From Phallus indusiatus (taxonomy: Eukaryota; Basidiomycota; Agaricomycetes; Phallales; Phallaceae), in assembly GCA_027605045.1 (NCBI GenBank), contig JAQFWX010000047.1:124001-188000 (forward strand): a DNA stretch of 64,000 bases. Reading direction: 5' to 3'. Each line of letters begins with the position of its first letter. Position 1 is the stretch's first letter. A program made the position numbers and the translations under genes. The notes under the pieces were generated by a model. The model searched no databases. It saw only the letters and a program-made list of their open reading frames with translations, and was not told where the DNA came from. Of the stretch, positions 57,060 to 64,000 are shown piece after piece.

Positions 57060-58632
57060 TTATATAGTCCACTCCAGATTATAAATGCCGTCCCAAGCCA
57101 AAAGATCACACTCTCCAAAAACAACCTCCTCGCGTTGTAATCTCATTATCTTGGTGATATCATCCCGTTCCAGACGAAAAGCTTTGCGACCCGATCCAAG
57201 TTTAATTGGTATCCTGGTGTACTGAAGGCTGGGGAATTCATAAAAAACTTTGAGCAGTCTGGGGGGAAGGCTATCCACGTATATCTTATCGAAAGGTCCT
57301 ATAAGCACACGTAGCTTCTTGAGACTAGAGAGTAAGGAGACACAGTCCGTAGCCTGATATGATAGATCAGTATGACTTTCAAATGCAACAACTGAGATGA
57401 ATTTTCCCAGCTGCGGTGGCATACCATGTCAGGGGTGAACTCCAAGTTAGGGTCGAACCGGATTGTTCCAAATGTTATAAAGAGCTTCTGAACATTGGGA
57501 ATCATACCAACAAGATCTTCAATCGATTCATTGGGCATAGGATAGGGAAGCACACAAGTTTCAAGATTAGATAGGATAATCCCACGTTCCGTCAAGTAGT
57601 TGAATAAGGTATTCATTCTCAAATGCACGAGACGCGCGGCGATATTAGTTGTAATGGTTGCCCGAGAATAGTCGAGGGTGATGGAGAAAGACTTGAGATT
57701 CGGAAGAAGATCGTCAGATTCAACGGCCCAACCAGGAAGCAGAACGTTGGTGGATGAGAGAGTGATGAGTTTGGAGTGGCGGTAAAGAAATGTTTGTAAA
57801 CGAGGTATGTAGTCTTCATCTGTTGGACCCGGTACGTAGAAACGAAATTTAAGGTGTTGAAGGTTTGGCCAGTACCCTGAAAGAAACGTGCGAAAGAAAG
57901 TCATAGCCACGTTCATATGGGTAAGGTTAGGCGCATTCAAAAGCATTTGCAAAAAGGGGCTGCCACTAGTACATCCATACCCGCTTCTGAGGAGATATTT
58001 TCGAAGGGAGGGCTGATAGTCATAAAGCAACTGAACACAAAGTAAAAAGACAATTACTCATTAGCAATTAAATGAAAGCTTACCGAGAACCTCTTCGATT
58101 CTTTCGATTCTTTCGAGACTTTGACTTCCTTTCGGAAGCACTTCTCCATGGTCCTGTTTACCCATTTCATGGACACTCCTAACTCTTCCAAATCACAACC
58201 TGCTATTTTAACCGCCTCTGAAATACGGAAAAATTCTTCGTCGTTTTTACTAACGGTTCGAACTTTGAAGACTTTCAAGTTGACCATTCTAGAAAGAGCT
58301 TGAATGAGGAGTTCGTCAATATATAGAGTCCGTGCCAGGGAATCCGACCCGTGCCCGATCCGACACACCCGTGGCACTTCTATTCGAATCCGGTCTTTAA
58401 CTGATAGGATGTTCAGATATCTAATACGAGAGCAGGCATCATAGGGAGTGTCCAAGAGATGTTTCCAAACGCGTTTTAAAGACCCAGAATAAGAAATGCG
58501 ACGATAATCAATGTGTTGAGGAATGATAATGGTATGGAAAGTCCGAGCTGTCAAAGCAAAAGACAATAAGTCCGCGGGATGATCGATAAAATCGATGATG
58601 TGGATAAGGACGTCTATAGGGATCGTGATCAT
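57060..58632 (-). CDS. F-box protein, copy 6
   Basis: Exons 58632-58084, 58030-57425 and 57353-57060; introns 53 and 71 bp, phase 0; 482 aa, intact. The F-box is MITIPIDVLIHIIDFIDHPA. LRR-like turns are LNAPNLTHMNVAM, YWPNLQHLKF, LPNLKSFSITL and IPNVQKLFITF. The end of exon 1 has a short Lys-Glu-Ser repeat (SKESKESKRFS). The C terminus has LERDDITKIMRLQREE. Likely SCF substrate receptor; target unknown. Confidence 0.87.
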
Positions 58633-59789
58633 CCTTTAGTATGAGGATTAGCCGTCAGAGCGTGCGAGATGGCTTGAAACTCCACGTAGTAGAGAAGCGT
58701 TCATTTGGGGTTCAAAATTGCATAATTTTGATCAAGGTCACAATCAACTCACACGAGTAACAGCGCCGCGAATCAGGCCCAGGAGTCGCTGCAACTTACA
58801 TAGGTCATTCGCGACAGCAAAAAAAAGATTTGCTTCAAAATTTGGCATAAACTAGATGTATTTAACGAATTAGCTCCTACTAGAATATCTTAAATTCCGC
58901 TCCACGCCTTTTCCGATTTTCTTTTCTTCTTCAAATTTTGCTTCATGTTTGGAGACATATATATCATAAGCGTTAGCTGCATCCGCTTGTAATCTTTCAT
59001 GGACATTCTTAGGAATTTTAGTTTTTCACTCGATCGCGAGACATTGATGTTATTGAGATGTGGGATGGGTACGGACAAGAAGAGCCTGAGATCAGCCTGA
59101 GTGTCGTTACATGTGACATCAAAGGCCTTGCAGCGGGATTATTGATTGTGCTGGACAACCAGAACACACTGGGGCCAAAGGGAAATGCGAAAAATGTTCG
59201 CGTTAGGTCTACTTGTAAAGTGTTCTCTGCCTCTTCTCGGATGCCGTCTCTGCGATCACCTGGCTAGTGCGACGACACGTCGTTTTGATTAGTTTCCACT
59301 AGTATAATGGCCGAGCCGAGATATGCTCACGTTGGTTTGAATTCTGAGAAAACTTGTACGGCATAACATACACAGACACGTGAAGAATATAATCAGCGAT
59401 AAGTAAGAACGATCACATGACGAAGGCTGCGAGCTGCACGAATGAAATCAGAACTTGAAGAATTGACAGAAGTTAGATCAAATCGTTTGAAATCATGAAT
59501 CCATGACTTGCGGGATACAGTTAGGCACGAGTAATAGTAACAGTAACACCGAACAAACCGGCCGGTCAGCAAGTCATTTGGACGAACGGCCGAAATCAAT
59601 ACGGAAGAACTTGAAGATCAGCAGAGAATGTACGTCGAAAGTTTAAACGCCAATGGTCCAGTTATTGCCCGCATCGTATCCTAGCATTTGACAACTGATA
59701 ATAGTTATACGTATCTTTGGCTTGATCGAGCTATCATCCCTCGTGACAAGTGCCAATCTTCCCTATCTGTTAGCAGTCGATAGTTCTAC
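58633..59789. other. Intergenic between copies 6 and 7
   Basis: Carries the 3'-flank blocks of copy 7 at about 59200-59275 and 59485-59580, more diverged than elsewhere. No gene was recognised. Confidence 0.5.
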
Positions 59790-61358
59790 TCATAGGAAAC
59801 GAAGCAATATGACTAACTCACTCCCATGCCTATAAATTGAAAATTGATTGCCCCGAGCGAAATGACATTCGCTGGGTACAACCTCCTCGTACTCATATCT
59901 CATCACTTTGGCGACATCATCCCGCTCAAGACGGAATGTCTTGAGATTGTCGTTTTTGAGTCTTATTCTGGTGTATAAAAGCTTCGGGAAATCGTACAAA
60001 GCTTCAAAAAGGAGATTCCCATCCACAGATATGTAGTCAAAAATTCCTAAGAGAATACGTAGATTCTTGAAGCCGGCGAAGAGCCGGACACGCTTTATAA
60101 TCTGATCAAATACATTAATACAGCTCTCAAATGCGCTGCGACGACATACCTCATTCAAGTTCACCGGTGCGTCTAGACAATAATTGGGTTCAAACGTTAT
60201 GTAGAGCTTTTGAATATTGGGAGCCATATCAACTAGACCTTGAATCGGCACCTTGATGCTGGCCTTACAAAATGCACAACTTTCTAGACTAGATAGAATG
60301 ATTCCACATTCTAATAGGCACCTGTACATGGCGGTATTCATTGTCAGATGCGTGAGGCGTGCGCCGATATTATTTGTAATGGCAGGTGGATGTAAATCTG
60401 ATTCGACGTAGAGAGATTTGAGATCTGGAAGGAAATCATCGGATTCAATCGCCCAGCCAGGGAGCAGAATGTTCGCGGTTGATAAAGTGATGAGTTTTGA
60501 ATGGCGGGAGAAAAATATCCGTAAAGAGGATGGATAACCTTTCTCCGTAGGAACGTCTACGGAACTAAGTTGGAGATGTTGAAGATTTGGCCAGTATCCT
60601 GAAAGGAATGCGGGGGAGAGACCCCAAGCCACGTTCATGTGGGTGAGATTAGGCGCGTTCGGAAACATTTGCAAAACGACACTGCCGTCAAATTGATATC
60701 CGTTTCTGATAACATATTTCCGAAGGGAGGGCAGGTGATCATAAAATAACTGAATTACAACAGTGATAAAGTGCTTGCCCGTTACATATTGATATTAGCT
60801 TACCGAGAACTTCTCCAAATTTCTCGAGAGTTTGTCTTTCTTAAAGTGCTCCTTAATGGTTGTGTTTGACAATCCAAAATGCACTTCTAACTCCTCCAAG
60901 CTACAGCCTGACTCTCCGATTGCTTCAGAAATAAGACACACAACATTATCGTTTTGACTCGATGTTTCAAACCTGAGGACCTTCAAATTAGCCATTTTGG
61001 ATAGGGCTTGAATGAGAATATCAGATATATCGTTCAGAAGATCATTGTCTGACCTCCAAAATAATGGCGGGAGTCCTGAATTCAGCTTAGACCTGCACAT
61101 CCGTGGAACTTGCGTCGGGCCATGTGATCTTAGGATGTTTAGATATCTGATACGGGAGCAAGCGTCGTAAGGAGTGTCCAGGAGGTGCTTCCAGATGTGT
61201 TCAGAAGCTGCTGCGCAAGAAATACGACGATAGTCAATGTGTCGAGGAATGATGATGGCATGTAGGGCGCGAGCTGTTAATGCGAGAGACAATAGATCCT
61301 TGGGATGATCAATAAACTCAACGATGTGAGCAAGGATGTCTATAGGGATCGTGGTCAT
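59790..61358 (-). CDS. F-box protein, copy 7
   Basis: Exons 61358-60804, 60749-60150 and 60101-59790; introns 54 and 48 bp, phase 0; 488 aa. The start was set at ATG 61358 (MTTIPIDILAHIVEFIDHPK) by alignment with the other copies, although the frame is open further upstream. LRR-like turns: NAPNLTHMNVAWG, YWPNLQHLQLSS, LPDLKSLYVES, MAPNIQKLYITF. Intron 2 is 48 bp, a multiple of three with no in-frame stop. Exon 3 runs 12 residues past the usual end (YRHGSELVILLRFL) because the usual stop is lost. Confidence 0.85.
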
Positions 61359-62210
61359 TCTCCACGACGTTGTGCAGTGTAAACAAACGACTAGATGTAG
61401 CAGGATGTAGATCTGCGACAATCTAGCGCCGCATGAAGCGGGTATTCCCTGTACTCAACCAATAGACCCCTATACCGGCTGATCTATCGATTTAAAACTC
61501 CTTATATCATTTTCAAAACTCAATTTCATCTCCAGAAATTAGCATCCGGATGGTACAGCAGAACCCTGCTTGGTGCAGGGAACCCTCCGCCCAAAATTGA
61601 TGTTCAAGTTTCCTCCCGCATTTACGAGCAATCCTCGTAACGAAAAAACGATCCGTAATATTATATATCTCTCTTTTTCAATGACGTTTTAAAACTTTTG
61701 TTCCATGATGATTTAACGAATGTCCGAACGCACAGTCTGAAAATTCGAAAGACATTTCAGAATCCCGCTTTAAGTAACGCAAGTCTTTCAAACCAGTTCT
61801 TTCTTCGCCGAACAATTTCAAGTTGCCGATAATTTTACATGTACAGTTTGGAGACGTAAGATAAATATTCTAATTATCAACAACATACAGACCCTGTTCA
61901 GGCATTGAAACATACGGTGATAATCAATGGTGCACATGGAATCTAGTGCATATTCTATACCCCCAGATTTATCCCATGGTGGACAAACACGCCTACTCCA
62001 TTTGGGTAACAAGCCTGTAGGTCCGAGCTACTAACTACGTGCGTCGACAGCTATGGGTTGTCAAGTTGTTAGAATTCATGTATCCTTCGAACTGGTTGAA
62101 TCGAGATGCGCTTTGGACCGTAATACCAGTCTTTCCAATTTGTTTATCATAATTTAGCGTCCATGTTTAGACATGGAGGAGGTAAAATGCAACCAACTTA
62201 CCGATCGTGT
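61359..62210. other. Intergenic between copies 7 and 8
   Basis: A CCCTGC/GCAGGG hairpin is at about 61566-61581. No conserved upstream block or clear 3'-flank block was found, and no gene. Confidence 0.5.
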
Positions 62211-63778
62211 CTATAGACAATACAGGTCATTCCAACAGGAAGGTTCGCCTGGATCAGGAATAACCTCCTCGTGTTTATGTCTCATCACCTTAGCAACATC
62301 ATCCCGCTCCAGACGGAACGTTTTTAACAAGCGGTCGTTTTCAAGTCTCATTCTGATGTGCGAGAGCTTGGGAAAATCGTACAGAGCTTTGAAAGGAAGA
62401 TGGCTATCTATTGATATACCATCAAAAGGTCCTACAAGGACGCGTAGATCCTTGAAGCCAACGAGAAAAAGGACACGCTCCATGACCTGATATGAAGCAT
62501 TAACACAGCTCTTCAATCCAACAACTGATAGGGGTTCCGTAGCAACGTACCCCGTAAATGATTGACCGTCGGTCTGTCAAACCGCTCCAATTCAAGAGGC
62601 TCAACGTTATATAGAGCTTTTGAATATTGGGTGCCATTTCAACGAGAGTTTGAATCGACTTTGTGTCTTTGAAATTGGCAGTTCCAAACACGCAAGTTTT
62701 CAGATTAGGAAGGCTACTTCCACTTTTCGTTAGGCACTTATACAATTGAATAGTCATTTTCACGTGCACGAGGCGCGCGGCGACACCAGTTGTAAGGGTA
62801 GGCGGATGCAAGTCCAAATCGATATAAAAAGATTCGAGACTCGGGAGGAAATCATTAGATTCAATGGCCCAACCAGGGGACAGCATGTTGTTAGTTGATA
62901 AAGTCACAAGTTTGGAGTGGCGGGAGAGAAATGTCTGCAAGCAGGCTAGATAGTCTTCTTTCATAGGACAGTTCATGTGGCCAGAAAATACGAAATGCTG
63001 AAGATTTGGCCAATAGCCCAAAAGAAATGCATAGGAGAGTCCTTGAGTACGTCCAACGGAGAGCCCAGAAGTTAGATTTATGTAGGTCAGGTTAGGCGCA
63101 TTAAGAAGCATTTGCCAAAGAACGCCGCTATCACTTCGAAACGGGTTTTTGATAGTATATTTTCGAAGGGAGGGCAGATAGTCGTAAAATAACTGAATTG
63201 CGAGATAAATAAAGATGTTGACCGTTTACAGGAAGGTCAGCTTACCGAAAATCTGTTCAGATCTCTCGAGACTTTGTTTCTTCTAAAGTCTTCCCCAATA
63301 CCTGTATTTGACATTCCAAAGTGCACTTCTAATTCTTCCAAATCGCAACCCGCTTTCCCAATCGCCTCAGAGATGAGCCCAAAAATCTCTTTGCTTAGAC
63401 TCGCGTCGAATCGGAGGACTTTCAAATTGACCATTTTAGAAAGGGCTTCAACGAAGGTACCGGAGGTATCATTCGAATGATAATTGCTTGAAGATGACGA
63501 CGATCCAGAATCCGATTTGCAACGTGGAATTTTTGTCCGGCCATGATCTTTTAGGATGTCCAGATATCTGATGCAAGAGCAGGCATCGTAGGGGTGCTCA
63601 AGAGATGTTGCCAGACGCGCCCGGAAAATACTGTGCAAGAAATACGACGATAGTCAATGTGTCGAGGAACGATGAGGGCATGTAAGGCGCGAGCGGTTAG
63701 TGCGAGAGATAATAGATCCTTGGGATGGTCGATAAACTCTATGACACGGAGAAGGACATCTATAGGTACTTTCGTCAT
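62211..63778 (-). pseudogene. F-box protein, copy 8, single frameshift
   Basis: Exons 63778-63246, 63192-62551 and 62486-62211; introns 53 and 64 bp at the conserved sites. The F-box is MTKVPIDVLLRVIEFIDHPK. Exon 1 has lost one base near 63590-63594: the other copies read TAGGGAGTGTCCAAGAG on the plus strand here, and this one lacks the A of GGGAG. The downstream exon 1 frame (YDACSCIRYLDIL ... CDLEELEVHFG), exon 2 and exon 3 are open. Exon 2 has an insert after LNAPNLTYINL. It is closest to copy 7 in ELEVHFG.SNT.I.E.F. It could be functional if the missing base is an error. Confidence 0.8.
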
Positions 63779-64000
63779 CTTCTAGTAGGGAGCTGTGGCC
63801 GTGACACGTCAAAAAACGCGAAGACTGAGTGCAAGTTGGGACTCGGACGACCGTGGACGACCGTGGACTTCCGCGGACATGGTAGAAAAGCATCGATTTG
63901 TTCGTTTGCGTATATTTGGCACGTCTTTATCCTCGTAATCAGCCCGTATGATTGACGGCGTTATCGTAAATGACGGTTCTGCAACCTACCGCGATCCCGC
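63779..64000 (-). promoter_or_regulatory. Upstream region of F-box copy 8 with conserved block
   Basis: 63905-63995 contains TTTGCGTATATTTGGCACG, ATCCTCGTAATCAGC and GACGGCGTTATCGTAAA in the order seen upstream of copies 1, 2 and 4. A short GACCGTGGAC duplication lies at about 63848-63867. The window ends inside the block, so it may continue. Confidence 0.5.

Overview
The window looks like a repeat-rich stretch of a mushroom-forming basidiomycete (Agaricomycetes) genome. The evidence is short GT-AG introns of about 45-85 bp, a fungal chromovirus, a Tnp2-type (CACTA/EnSpm) transposase, a DUF6535 membrane protein, BTB/POZ-like and WD40 genes, and a large tandem family of F-box proteins. No bacterial, organellar, tRNA or rRNA genes were recognised. 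All exon models were made by eye from splice signals, reading phase and comparison between paralogues inside the window.

Layout. 1-359 is the 3' part of an LTR whose complete solo copy, with a target-site duplication (TSD), is at 34701-35330. 551-8061 is a BTB/POZ-like gene on the minus strand, broken by a nested insertion: a solo LTR (913-7435, TSD TCGAC) sits in the gene, and a nearly intact Ty3/gypsy chromovirus (977-7098, TSD GAAAC) sits in that solo LTR. A second, uninterrupted but frameshifted copy of the same gene is at 32220-33239. 8-11.5 kb holds only a P450-like scrap. 11.6-13.9 kb holds two convergent multi-exon genes whose stop codons share one TTAA. 15.6-29.0 kb is all plus strand: three uncharacterised genes, two of a type I associate with basidiomycete repeats, and a decayed Tnp2 transposase, followed by a DUF6535 relic and a WD40 gene (29995-31252). 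34.7-39.6 kb is mostly repeats: two solo LTRs, two minisatellites and a disrupted unknown ORF.

39.6-63.8 kb is a tandem array of eight F-box/LRR-like genes, all on the minus strand. Each complete copy has three exons with introns at the same places. Five copies look intact (starting at 47007, 52648, 55793, 58632 and 61358), two carry single frameshifts (50059 and 63778) and one is a 5' fragment (40010). Start-to-start spacing is 2.4-3.1 kb, except where a DUF6535 gene (40892-43770) interrupts the array. The duplicated unit includes non-coding flanks: an upstream block near the starts of four copies and two 3' blocks after several copies.

How the parts relate. F-box and BTB proteins are both known as substrate receptors of cullin ubiquitin ligases, so expansion and pseudogenisation of such receptors among transposons is the main biological theme; this is inference from domain type. 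The most informative non-coding signal is in the LTRs. Two related LTR families with different U3 regions share the same R/U5 core: a TATA-like box about 31 nt upstream of an 11-nt segment that is the exact reverse complement of the sequence just inside the 5' LTR. That is the layout of Tf1-type self-primed reverse transcription.
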